Assembly (NCBI GenBank): GCA_900317935.1
Contig: ONIU01000019.1
Location: 1-41,652 of the forward strand
DNA length: 41,652 nt
Source: an uncultured bacterium
GTDB lineage: Bacteria; Muiribacteriota; Ozemobacteria; Ozemobacterales; Ozemobacteraceae
Direction of reading: 5' to 3'
Part shown: piece by piece, positions 16,687 to 25,297 of the stretch
How the letters are laid out: every line of letters begins with the position of its first letter
Numbering within the stretch: position 1 is the first letter of the stretch
Program-made: the position numbers and the translations under genes
The notes under the pieces: generated by a model
The model's database searches: none
What the model saw: the letters and a program-made list of their open reading frames with translations, nothing else
Told to the model about the DNA's origin: nothing

Positions 16687-16805
16687 CGGACAGTAGACGC
16701 GAGACATCTATTCTCCGCACAAGGCTCGATCTCTCTTAGCTTATTCGAAGGCAGAAATCCTCAGAGACCGCGGAGGAGAATTGGGTCGAGCAAGATAACT
16801 GTCCG
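16687..16805. repeat. 119-bp element with 8-bp terminal inverted repeats, copy 2
   Basis: Same length and termini (CGGACAGT ... ACTGTCCG) as the copy at 7144-7262, with about 7 substitutions in 119 bp. The open frame seen in copy 1 is stopped here by TGA. Confidence 0.85.
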
Positions 16806-16817
16806 CCCTGTTGCTCT

Positions 16818-16902
16818 ATTGCTCTATGCTCTATTGCACTATTGCTCTATGCTCTATTGCACTATTGCTCTATGCTCTATTGCACTATTGCTCTATGCTC
16901 TA
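16818..16902. repeat. Perfect 23-bp tandem repeat, 3.7 copies
   Basis: Units at 16818-16840, 16841-16863 and 16864-16886 are identical, with a partial fourth at 16887-16902. The unit is itself built from three words: ATTGCTCT, ATGCTCT and ATTGCACT. Perfect identity suggests recent expansion. It ends 20 bp before the -35 of the next gene. Confidence 0.93.
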
Positions 16903-16921
16903 AACTCTAAAAAAATGTAAG

Positions 16922-16950
16922 TTGCAAAACCATCAAAAGTACTGTATAAC
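16922..16950 (+). promoter_or_regulatory. Probable promoter of the EF-G-like gene, with AAGTACTGTA direct repeats
   Basis: TTGCAA (16922-16927), 17-nt spacer, TATAAC (16945-16950). The word AAGTACTGTA occurs twice, within the spacer/-10 (about 16937-16946) and again over the ribosome site (about 16974-16983). It contains the palindrome AGTACT and is a candidate regulator or RNA-level site. Confidence 0.55.
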
Positions 16951-16993
16951 TTTATACCAAATTAATTTAACTCAAGTACTGTAGGAGAAAAGC

Positions 16994-19078
16994 ATGAAAC
17001 TGTATACTACTGAACAAATCCGCAATGTTGCAATAGTCGGTCACGGCGGCACTGGAAAAACCACTCTGGCTGAAGCAATGTTATTCCACACTGGTGCAAA
17101 CAGCCGCTTAGGTAAAGTAGATGATGATACTTCCATCATGAACTATGACCCAGAAGAAACAAAACGTAAAGCAACTGTTAATACTTCTTTAGCTGCTATT
17201 GAATATAAAGATTGTAAAATCAACGTTCTTGATGCTCCTGGCTTTGACGATTTCTTAGGTGAAGTATACAAAATAGCCGGTGCTGTTGATATGGCTATCG
17301 TTTGTGTTAACGCTCAGTCTGGTGTTGAAGTAGGAACAGAAAAGAACTGGGCCATAATGGAAAAGACCAACACCCCAAGAATCGTTTTCTTATCTAAATT
17401 AGATAAAGAAAACATTAACCTTGAAAAAACTTATGAATCTTTAAAAGCTCTTGACAGCAAAATTACACCTATCGTTATTCCTTGGGGCACTTTTGATAAA
17501 CTTAAAGGTGTTATTGATCTTATTGAAATGAAAGCTTACGAATATACTGACGACAAGGGTAAAGCAGTAAAAGTTCAGGATATTCCTGCTGACATGAAGG
17601 ACGAAGCTCAGAAACTTCACGACCAGATGCTTGAATCAGTAGTAGAATGTGACGATGATTTAATGAACAAATATTTCGAAGGCGAAGATATTACAGCTGG
17701 CGAACTTAAAGCAGCTCTTGCAAAAGGTATAGCTAGCAATCAGATTAAGCCAATGCTCAGCGGTATGTCTCTGAAGAATCTTGGCACAGAAAACCTTCTT
17801 AACTTTATCGTAGACAGCTGTCCATCTCCAGTAGCCAGCAGAGTTCTTCCTGCTGTTAAATATGGTACAGAAGAAGCTGTTGAACTTAAAAATGATCCTA
17901 ATGGACCTCAGGCTGGTTTCATTTTCAAGAAGATCAACGAACAGACTGGCGATATGCTTTTAATGCGTGTTCTTAGTGGAACATTTACTACTGGCGTAGA
18001 TATCTATAACCCAGCAGCAGAAAGTTCTGAAAGATTCAGCAGTTTCTCTACTCTTCGCGGTAAAACCAAGATTGACGTTGAAAAAGCTATCGCAGGCGAC
18101 ATAGTTGCATTAGTAAAACCAAAATGCACTACTTTTGGTCAGACTCTCTGCTCTGAAAGCAATCCTATTCAAATTAAAGTTCCAGCTCTTCCACAGCCCA
18201 TGCTTCAATATGCTATTTCTCCAAAAACCAAAGCTGACCAGGAAAAGATGGGCATTGGTTTAAATACACTTTGTGCCGATGACGGCGTTCTGACTTACAA
18301 GTTCGATCCAGAACTTGGACAGGGCTTGATTTCTGGTCTTGGTGACACTCATATCGACGTTGCAATCTGCAGATTAAAATCTCGTTGGAACGTTGAAGTT
18401 GATATTTCTAAGCCAAAGATTGCTTATCGCGAAACCATTAAAGGAACTGCCAGAGTTCAGGGTAAACATAAGAAACAATCTGGTGGTAAAGGTCAGTATG
18501 GTGATGTTTGGGTTAAATTTGAACCTAATAAAGGCCATGGTTATGAATTTATTGACGCTATCGTTGGCGGTGTTGTTCCAAAGAACTTCATTCCAGCAGT
18601 CGACAAAGGCTTGCAGGAATATAGCCAGCGTGGTGTTATAGCTGGTTTCCCAACAATTGACTTCAAAGCAACTCTTGATTTCGGTTCTTATCATGATGTT
18701 GACTCTAATGAAATGTCATTTAAGCTTGCAGCCGGCCTCGCATTCAAGAAAGGTATTGCTGAAGCCAAACCAGTTCTTTTGGAACCAATCTATGAAGTAG
18801 CAGTAACTGTTCCAGATGAATACATGGGCGACATCATGGGTGACATGAACAAACGCCGTGGCAAAGTGCTCGGTATGGATCCTATAGAAGGTGGTAAGCA
18901 GGTTATCAGAGCAACAGTCCCACAGGCTGAAATGTATAAATATGCTACAGACCTCAAGTCTATGACTCAGTCTAGAGGTGAATTTACAATGCGCTTCTCT
19001 TCTTACGAAGAAGTTCCTGCTAACGTAACAGAACAAGTTGCTAAGGAATACAAAACTGCAGACGAAGCAGAAGACTGA
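16994..19078 (+). CDS. Elongation factor G-like GTPase (EF-G2 type)
   Basis: Translational GTPase of the EF-G superfamily, 694 residues with all five EF-G domains apparently present. The G motifs differ from canonical EF-G: G1 is GHGGTGKT (16-23), G3 is DAPG (80-83) rather than DTPGH, and G4 is SKLD (134-137) rather than NKMD. These changes mark the EF-G-like paralogue group rather than the main translocase. Domain IV and V features appear near the C-terminus, such as YEVAVTVPDEYMGDIMGD and ending SSYEEVPANVTEQVAKEY. A TAGGAG site precedes the ATG by 7-8 nt. It stands alone between its own promoter and a strong terminator. Its role in translocation, recycling or stress is not settled for the group; a separate fusA is expected elsewhere. 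Confidence 0.88.
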   Translation: MKLYTTEQIRNVAIVGHGGTGKTTLAEAMLFHTGANSRLGKVDDDTSIMNYDPEETKRKATVNTSLAAIEYKDCKINVLDAPGFDDFLGEVYKIAGAVDMAIVCVNAQSGVEVGTEKNWAIMEKTNTPRIVFLSKLDKENINLEKTYESLKALDSKITPIVIPWGTFDKLKGVIDLIEMKAYEYTDDKGKAVKVQDIPADMKDEAQKLHDQMLESVVECDDDLMNKYFEGEDITAGELKAALAKGIASNQIKPMLSGMSLKNLGTENLLNFIVDSCPSPVASRVLPAVKYGTEEAVELKNDPNGPQAGFIFKKINEQTGDMLLMRVLSGTFTTGVDIYNPAAESSERFSSFSTLRGKTKIDVEKAIAGDIVALVKPKCTTFGQTLCSESNPIQIKVPALPQPMLQYAISPKTKADQEKMGIGLNTLCADDGVLTYKFDPELGQGLISGLGDTHIDVAICRLKSRWNVEVDISKPKIAYRETIKGTARVQGKHKKQSGGKGQYGDVWVKFEPNKGHGYEFIDAIVGGVVPKNFIPAVDKGLQEYSQRGVIAGFPTIDFKATLDFGSYHDVDSNEMSFKLAAGLAFKKGIAEAKPVLLEPIYEVAVTVPDEYMGDIMGDMNKRRGKVLGMDPIEGGKQVIRATVPQAEMYKYATDLKSMTQSRGEFTMRFSSYEEVPANVTEQVAKEYKTADEAED

Positions 19079-19121
19079 TTTGTTAGATAAGATATAAGAC
19101 TTAAGAATTAAGTTAAAGCAA

Positions 19122-19157
19122 AGAGATTAGAGATTGTTTCTCTAATCTCTTTTTTTA
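19122..19157 (+). terminator. Rho-independent terminator of the EF-G-like gene
   Basis: A 12-bp perfect stem (AGAGATTAGAGA at 19122-19133 pairing with 19139-19150), loop TTGTT, then a run of seven T. Confidence 0.93.
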
Positions 19158-19282
19158 TTTAAAACAAAACTTCGAAATTATTTAGAACTTTATCTAGGCT
19201 CCTTCGCAATGAAAAAACTTTAAGTTATTACACCAACCATTATTTTTTTGAAAAAAAATATATAAAAAATTTTTCTGAACTA

Positions 19283-19312
19283 TTGACATTAGAGTCTAAA
19301 TAAAGCGATAAT
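19283..19312 (+). promoter_or_regulatory. Probable sigma-70 promoter of the large lipoprotein gene
   Basis: Perfect TTGACA (19283-19288), 18-nt spacer, GATAAT (19307-19312), about 40 nt before the ATG. Confidence 0.65.
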
Positions 19313-19353
19313 GGTGCACAAATATATTTACATTGAATCTTTGGGGGCAAACT

Positions 19354-22300
19354 ATGGCGGAAAAAAACCGCAGTTTTAGTATTTATCTGCTTGTACTGTC
19401 ATTAATTGGTGCAGCACTCTTTTATGGTTGCGGCGGGTCCGCAAGTTCTGACGCAGTACCTGCTATTGAATATTCAATTACAGGAACCTATAATTCTCAA
19501 GGTCTAGACCCTGTTGTATCTGCAAGAGCAGTTTCAGGACCAAGTCTAGGAATCTATATTTATTCAGAACAAGATCCTGGCAATTATGCAGATATAGATC
19601 CATCTAATAGAACATATATAATTAGAAATCTTAAACCAGGCACTCATTATGTAGTGTTTAGGCATCTTCCTTACGGATTTGGTGGAACATCATACATTTG
19701 CCGTTCTGCTCAGCCTGTTGTATTAACGGAAAGTGTGCCTGTTCAAAACTGCAATGAATTGAAAGCAATTGAAGGCACAGTTTCTATAACAGGCAAATTA
19801 CTAAATTCAAATGGTCAGCCTATATCACCAACTCCATCTATTACTTTATGGGGACAACCAATAGAAGTTAACTCCCAAACAGGCGAATACATAACCCCCA
19901 AAATGCCTGAAGGAACAACAGCTGATCTAATTGTAAATGCAGTTAATTACAAGCAGTCCAAAAACACCGTTACTTTCACTAATAACCCTGCTTATCATGA
20001 ATTGACCGGTATTGAAACCTCAGCCTTAAATGTTCCCCCATCTGTTGATTTAAGTTCTAAAGATTCACAATATATAGTAAAATCTGTTGTAATTCTTAAT
20101 GCTGAAGCTGAACCTAACGGCAATAAAGAATTAGAATTTAAATGGGAGATTGAAAGTTGTACATCTCCAAATAAAGGAAGCTTAGATAATAATCCTGTTA
20201 ATACAGTAAAAGATGGTAAGCATTTAAGTCAAAATTATTGGTATGCTCCAGATGAAGACTGTTTAGCTACAATAACAGTTACTGTTATAGAAAAAGATAC
20301 TCCTCAACAATTAAGCTCAAAAGCTAAATTAAAAATCCAGATTGGTAGCGGCAAATACCAAAATAACTCTAAACCTCAAATCATAGATACAACTATATAT
20401 CCAGAAGGTCTTTACGGTAGCAGAGAATATACAATTACATGTATCGCCACAGATACAGATAATGATTCACTAACTCATTTACTTACCATTTCGCCATCTG
20501 GTAGTATTTTGCAGAAATCAAGCGGCAATACATGGAGATGGCACACTCCCGATTTAGATGAAAACAAGGAATTCACTCTAAATTTTGAAGTAAGAGATCA
20601 AAAAGGAAATTTAGCAACCTATAGCAAACTACTTACTGTTAAAAAATCACAACCTAATGAACCACCATATATAGTAAGCAAGACTCCATCTGAAGCTTCA
20701 ACTATAATGAGTGGAAAAGAAATAACTCTCAAAATTGAAGCCAAAGATCCAGAAAATGAAAAATTAACATTTAACTGGAGTACTAGAAAAGGTCAAATTA
20801 AAGAATCTTCAGAAACAAACAATACAGCAACCATAATCTGGGTTGCTCCATTCTTGAATAATGCAACTTCAACTGAAATTACATGCCTTGTTAGCGATCC
20901 TTATAAGAGTATGGTTAGTGCATCATTTACTCTAAACATAATACCAGACCCTAATAAAAAGGCTCCTGAATCTGAAATTATAATAACAGGAAGCGACGTA
21001 AAATATAAAGATTCAATTCCGTTATTTAAAGTTGGTGAAACAGTAACTTTCACTGGTATGGCTACAGATTCAAATAGAAATCTTACTATTGATCCAAGTC
21101 ATTTTACCTGGACTGTTATAGATCCTGAAGGCAAAATAACTTCTCTACCTAGTCAAAAAGCCACAACACAATTTTCTATTTCAAATCAAACAGCAAGCGG
21201 AGACTACCAGGTTAGACTTTCAGCAATTGATTTGAATGGTATCACAGGAGAACAAACTGCAGATTTTAGAGTCAATAGTCTGCCAATAGCCAATATCATT
21301 TGTGAAGGAAATAAAATTGATACAACTGGCCGTATGGAAACCAATACGACCTATACTTATAACTATAATTCCAAAGCCTATGATGTTTTCCAAGTCAGTA
21401 GTGATGAATCAGCAAAAGTTCATTTTGTTGCTAGCTGCACCGACATCGAAACAGATTCTTCTACACTTGAAGCATCAGCACAATGGTTAAACGGAACCTC
21501 AACATCCTTTGGTAGACAATATGAAGTATCTTTGAATACACCAGGGTTAACTACAATTCAACTCTCTGCTAAAGACTCGAAAGGAGACCAATCTGCAACT
21601 GCCACATATCAGTATTATGTTAATCAGCCTCCTGTAATAGAAATTGCCACTTCTACAAAAGGCGGGTTTATAAATACAGATGTGATTAATATAAATGCCA
21701 AAGTAAAAGATGAAGCAGGCAATTTATCCTTAGCTTGGTACATATCAACTAAAGATAACTCTGGAAATTATGGAGATTATCAGCCATATAACAATAGCAA
21801 TGCACCAGAAGGAGCTGTTCCATCTACTACTGGTTCAGAAAAAGAACTTAATTCAAAAATAACTGTATCAGCAGAAAAACTAGTAGAAAAATTCTCAAAT
21901 CATACTGGTTTCCGTTTCAAATTAATAGCTTCAGACAGCATGGGTGGTTTTGTAGACAATACAGAAACAAATGATCAAACTATGAATATAGAATTTAATA
22001 TTGTAACTTCTCATGAAATAAAACCATTTGAAGTTGCAAGTGGAACCTATGGCGATTCAAAAACTTACACAAATTTTGAAGTTTTAAAGGCAGATTGGGG
22101 TATTTCAACTGCTCCTTATGTATTCCCAGCAAAATCTCCATTCTCTATGAAAAGCGGTTCGACTAAATGGGGAGATAATATGACTTGGACCTGGTATGAT
22201 ATTCCTTGGGTGAATGGCAAGCCAGGATCAAGTTCAAAAATATCAGAATCAAATGTAGATGCATATACATTAAATGGTTATACTATCAGTAATAATTTCG

Positions 22301-24336
22301 GAACTCATACAATTAGACTAGAAGGCCAAAGCAATGAATTTGGTATAGTAGCCTCAAATTCAGTAGATATTTTCATCAATAGCACTCCCCAAATTACTTT
22401 TGCATATGCAGATGATGATATGATTCGATTCGACACTGACAGCGGGGCAACATTAACAGTTACTATTTCAGAAGATAATCAGAATGAATTACTTGGACTA
22501 AGATGGACAATACAGAAACTAGACGAAAATAATTCCCCTCAAGGTGATCCAATTTCTTTTGAATCACACGATCTTGATTCAAGCACAACTGACAAATCTT
22601 CAATATCAATGGGTGGGAAAGATAAAACCAGTGTTACTGTTTATTGGACAGATTTAAAGAAACAAGGAGCTCCAGACTTAGCTTCAGGTGTATTTAGAAT
22701 AACAGCTCAAGTTTATGACGCATACGAAGCTTCTTCAACAGCCTCTATAGATATCTTAATCAATAGACTTCCAGAGTTTAGAAAAGTTTCAGAAGATAAT
22801 TGTATCGCAATAACAGTTCCTGCAACTGCACCCGATAACAATGATGTTTACTCTGACCTACCGAATCCGTTTACGACAACTTCAGCAAGTATTCCTGTTT
22901 ACCTAACAGAAGGTCTCCCAAGCATGTATCTACAATTTAGAGTTAATGCTTTTGACTACGAATTAAACAAATCAGGAATTGATATAAACACTTATAATGG
23001 TGGGAAAAATATTGTTTGGAACTATACAGATAGCCAAAATAAACCAATGGAAGTTACAGGTCAGGAAATTGGAGGCCGTTTCAGCATTGGTTTAAATACT
23101 ATTCGTGTTGAAGTTAGAGATAGTTTCTACGATACCTATGAAGGAAATTTCAAGACTTTAGCAGTTGCCAGTTACACTCAACAGTTCTATATATGGCATA
23201 GTCAGTCAGAAGAATTAAGTTACGATGATTACTATACAGCTACAAATCTGTTTAAAAATGAAGATAATAAGTTTTATGTTCAATTAAAAGACCTTACTGA
23301 TTCAAAGATTGCTACATATTCAACTCGTTACCAGATTATACTTGGAGCAGCAACTACATTCGGTTGTGTAACTCCTTTTACAGCTTTAAATGAAATCCCA
23401 TTATATCAAAAAGAAGGAGATGATTTTAAGCCAGCAAATGCCACCCAAACACCAGGTATTTTGGCTATTATTCCAACAAATGACGGCAAAATAATACATC
23501 TTACAAATACCCCACAATCAACTTTGGGTAACTATGTTAAATATGAAGATGATTTTCTTAATATAGCTACGTATAGCCTTAAATTAAATGGGAATGCACT
23601 AATCTATATTAGTTCTCCTGATTCAAACGGTCCTGGTGGCCATGTTCTAAGCACTTTCTTCAGACACGGTTATCCTGCAGGTGCAAATCCAGCTAATTTT
23701 GCCAATAAATTTATATCATTAACCTATTCTGACAGCCAAGACGACACCGCAGGTGCTTACATCTTAAAAGATTGGCCGCAAAACGGGAAATATTCAATTG
23801 GTGTTTATTCAAATTCAACTATGTCAATTACACCTAATTACTCTGCCGTTTATCAATTGGATGGTAAAGATTTAGCCCTAACAGACGATTCTAAGCTTCG
23901 TTGCATAAGCAATATCAGTGGGTTAGATCAGCAATTATACTTAACAGACACTAATAACAATAGAATTATTAGAGTTGGTGAAGATATGGCTGATTCTAAC
24001 AAATTGGTTGATGTAACAAAACCAATAGATATAATCTCTACAACCAATAAATACCTGGTTTCTCTTAGTAGTGAAGGTGAAAAAGCAATAAATGTTTACC
24101 AGGTTGATAATGCAAAAGCTACTTTAATGACTTCATTTGGTTCTTTTGCTGCCGCTGGCGATAGAACAAATCTGAAAAAACGTGCTGGTAAAGTATTAGA
24201 ACCTAGAGCATTGTTCTATTATACTAAACAAATCGGTGATAAAATCTATGGTGGCTTAGTGATTCTAGAAAAAGGTGCAACTCATCCAAGTAGAATCCAG
24301 ATAATAAGAACAAATCTTAACAATTTCTTAGACTAA
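19354..24336 (+). CDS. Giant predicted lipoprotein with tandem Ig/PKD-like domains
   Basis: A 1660-residue surface or periplasmic protein of unknown function. The N-terminus is basic, then hydrophobic (IYLLVLSLIGAALFYGC), with a cysteine that suits lipid attachment although the -3 residue is Phe. Two small carboxypeptidase-regulatory-like segments follow (for example VSITGKLLNSNGQPISPTPS). Then come about nine Ig/PKD/cadherin-like domains, most starting with an N-x-P-P or related turn: VPPSVDLSS, SKPQIIDTT, EPPYIVSKTP, NSLPIANI, NQPPVIEI, NSTPQITF and NRLPEFRK. The last about 300 residues contain LYLTDTNNNRIIRVGED, which resembles NHL/propeller blades. I chose the ATG at 19354, 7 nt after GGGGG; an in-frame TTG at 19333 has no such site. 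It has its own promoter and terminator. Adhesion or a scaffold role is inference. Confidence 0.75.
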   Translation: MAEKNRSFSIYLLVLSLIGAALFYGCGGSASSDAVPAIEYSITGTYNSQGLDPVVSARAVSGPSLGIYIYSEQDPGNYADIDPSNRTYIIRNLKPGTHYVVFRHLPYGFGGTSYICRSAQPVVLTESVPVQNCNELKAIEGTVSITGKLLNSNGQPISPTPSITLWGQPIEVNSQTGEYITPKMPEGTTADLIVNAVNYKQSKNTVTFTNNPAYHELTGIETSALNVPPSVDLSSKDSQYIVKSVVILNAEAEPNGNKELEFKWEIESCTSPNKGSLDNNPVNTVKDGKHLSQNYWYAPDEDCLATITVTVIEKDTPQQLSSKAKLKIQIGSGKYQNNSKPQIIDTTIYPEGLYGSREYTITCIATDTDNDSLTHLLTISPSGSILQKSSGNTWRWHTPDLDENKEFTLNFEVRDQKGNLATYSKLLTVKKSQPNEPPYIVSKTPSEASTIMSGKEITLKIEAKDPENEKLTFNWSTRKGQIKESSETNNTATIIWVAPFLNNATSTEITCLVSDPYKSMVSASFTLNIIPDPNKKAPESEIIITGSDVKYKDSIPLFKVGETVTFTGMATDSNRNLTIDPSHFTWTVIDPEGKITSLPSQKATTQFSISNQTASGDYQVRLSAIDLNGITGEQTADFRVNSLPIANIICEGNKIDTTGRMETNTTYTYNYNSKAYDVFQVSSDESAKVHFVASCTDIETDSSTLEASAQWLNGTSTSFGRQYEVSLNTPGLTTIQLSAKDSKGDQSATATYQYYVNQPPVIEIATSTKGGFINTDVININAKVKDEAGNLSLAWYISTKDNSGNYGDYQPYNNSNAPEGAVPSTTGSEKELNSKITVSAEKLVEKFSNHTGFRFKLIASDSMGGFVDNTETNDQTMNIEFNIVTSHEIKPFEVASGTYGDSKTYTNFEVLKADWGISTAPYVFPAKSPFSMKSGSTKWGDNMTWTWYDIPWVNGKPGSSSKISESNVDAYTLNGYTISNNFGTHTIRLEGQSNEFGIVASNSVDIFINSTPQITFAYADDDMIRFDTDSGATLTVTISEDNQNELLGLRWTIQKLDENNSPQGDPISFESHDLDSSTTDKSSISMGGKDKTSVTVYWTDLKKQGAPDLASGVFRITAQVYDAYEASSTASIDILINRLPEFRKVSEDNCIAITVPATAPDNNDVYSDLPNPFTTTSASIPVYLTEGLPSMYLQFRVNAFDYELNKSGIDINTYNGGKNIVWNYTDSQNKPMEVTGQEIGGRFSIGLNTIRVEVRDSFYDTYEGNFKTLAVASYTQQFYIWHSQSEELSYDDYYTATNLFKNEDNKFYVQLKDLTDSKIATYSTRYQIILGAATTFGCVTPFTALNEIPLYQKEGDDFKPANATQTPGILAIIPTNDGKIIHLTNTPQSTLGNYVKYEDDFLNIATYSLKLNGNALIYISSPDSNGPGGHVLSTFFRHGYPAGANPANFANKFISLTYSDSQDDTAGAYILKDWPQNGKYSIGVYSNSTMSITPNYSAVYQLDGKDLALTDDSKLRCISNISGLDQQLYLTDTNNNRIIRVGEDMADSNKLVDVTKPIDIISTTNKYLVSLSSEGEKAINVYQVDNAKATLMTSFGSFAAAGDRTNLKKRAGKVLEPRALFYYTKQIGDKIYGGLVILEKGATHPSRIQIIRTNLNNFLD

Positions 24337-24355
24337 ATCTTAAGAAACCGATACC

Positions 24356-24388
24356 AAAAGCCCAGGCATTTTGCCTGGGCTTTTTTTT
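24356..24388. terminator. Bidirectional terminator between the lipoprotein gene and ruvA
   Basis: Stem GCCCAGGCA-TTT-TGCCTGGGC (24360-24380) with four A on the left and eight T on the right. It serves the plus-strand lipoprotein gene and, less strongly, minus-strand ruvA. Confidence 0.93.
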
Positions 24389-24430
24389 ATTTCTATTACA
24401 TTACTTTTCTATATTTAGTTGCTTTGTCGT

Positions 24431-25039
24431 TTAATTCAAACTCTGCAAAATCATACTAATAACATCCTGAGCAGTTGCATTTGCAGGAATATTATTAGAA
24501 ACTCTCTTTATGCCCAATGCAATTTCCTTAGGAGAATAGCCTAAGTATTCCAAGCCTTCTCTGACATCTGATTCAAAAGGAATTCCCTGACTTTCTTCTA
24601 TAGTTTCAACAGCATTAACAGCTCCAATACCTAGTTTAGCTATTTTTTCCTTCAATTCTACAACAAGACGTTGAGCAAGTTTAGGACCAACCCCCTTTAG
24701 AGAAGTAAGCTTAGCCACATCTTCTGACAATATCATTGTTGCAAAAGCTTCTGGTTCAACAGATGACATTATATTAACAGCCATCTTAGGCCCAACTTTA
24801 TTTACTCCAACAAGTATTTTAAATATATCTCTTTCATCTTCAGTATAAAATCCGAATAACAAAGGACTATCTTCCTGGCGCCAATGCAAATAAGTTAATA
24901 AAGTAACTTCTTCCCCTTTATTAGGAAGATTTTTACTTGTTGAAAGAGGAATCAAAAGCTCGATTCCAATACCATGATTGTTTACAACAGCTCTAAGAGG
25001 CTCTTTTGTAAATAGTTTACCTGTAACAAAATCTATCAT
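24431..25039 (-). CDS. ruvA: Holliday junction DNA helicase subunit RuvA
   Basis: DNA-binding subunit that holds four-way junctions flat for RuvB-driven branch migration. It is 202 residues, the usual size. The OB-fold domain spans residues 1-64 and includes LLTYLHWRQEDSPLLFGFYTEDERDIF. Tandem helix-hairpin-helix motifs follow (LVGVNKVGPKMAVNIMSS and LTSLKGVGPKLAQRLVVELK), then a linker and the RuvB-contacting domain III (about 150-202). GGAG lies 6 nt before the ATG. Many bacteria have yebC-ruvC-ruvA-ruvB together; here yebC is upstream, but ruvC and ruvB are absent, and hairpins plus a terminator lie between. Confidence 0.96.
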   Translation of the reverse strand: MIDFVTGKLFTKEPLRAVVNNHGIGIELLIPLSTSKNLPNKGEEVTLLTYLHWRQEDSPLLFGFYTEDERDIFKILVGVNKVGPKMAVNIMSSVEPEAFATMILSEDVAKLTSLKGVGPKLAQRLVVELKEKIAKLGIGAVNAVETIEESQGIPFESDVREGLEYLGYSPKEIALGIKRVSNNIPANATAQDVISMILQSLN

Positions 25040-25128
25040 AATTACTCCAAATTAACTTTCTCTCTAGAATGATACTTTGATACTTAGTTATTAAGGTTAT
25101 TTCCTAGAAATATACTTTCTAAGTAAAA

Positions 25129-25214
25129 GTGCCCGGAGGGCACTACATTAATAACCGTGGGTATCTACGATACCCACGGATTAGATGACAATAACTAAGG
25201 CGTCTGGAAGACGC
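25129..25214. repeat. Three tandem hairpins between ruvA and yebC
   Basis: GTGCCC-GGA-GGGCAC (25129-25143), CCGTGGGTATC-TAC-GATACCCACGG (25155-25179) and GCGTCT-GGA-AGACGC (25200-25214). The first and last share a GGA loop and a TAC flank while their stems differ, like the mini-hairpins of the other spacers. Confidence 0.85.
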
Positions 25215-25240
25215 TACCATATAAAAGTTTAAGACAATAA

Positions 25241-25273
25241 AAAAAACGGTTCTTAACAAAGAACCGTTTTTTT
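25241..25273. terminator. Terminator after yebC
   Basis: Stem AAACGGTTCTT (25244-25254) pairing with 25259-25269, loop AACA, with A and T runs on the two sides so it can act on both strands. It lies just beyond the yebC stop. Confidence 0.92.
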
Positions 25274-25297
25274 CATCAACAAGATAAAACCAAAAGT

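Larger units (their letters stand above)
16469..16910. repeat. Intergenic repeat mosaic C upstream of the EF-G-like gene
   Basis: Gene-free. In order it holds TTGTTTGTTA-type words (about 16469-16500) and seven units of a 9-bp tandem word, TGTTGGAAT and variants (about 16501-16565). A heptamer run AACTGAT/AACCGAT (about 16581-16613) and CTTCG-GTGAGAC words (about 16622-16657) follow. Next are a small hairpin GATTGC-TGTG-GCAATC (16656-16671), the 119-bp element copy 2 (16687-16805), and a GCTCTAT-derived array (16812-16905). A plus-strand open frame of 85 codons across this region is repeat-derived and not credible. Confidence 0.85.

Noticed and set aside
16663..16920. Plus-strand open frame of 85 codons
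   Set aside because: It runs through the 119-bp element and the 23-bp array, so its product is a low-complexity repeat peptide with no homologous frame in copy 1.
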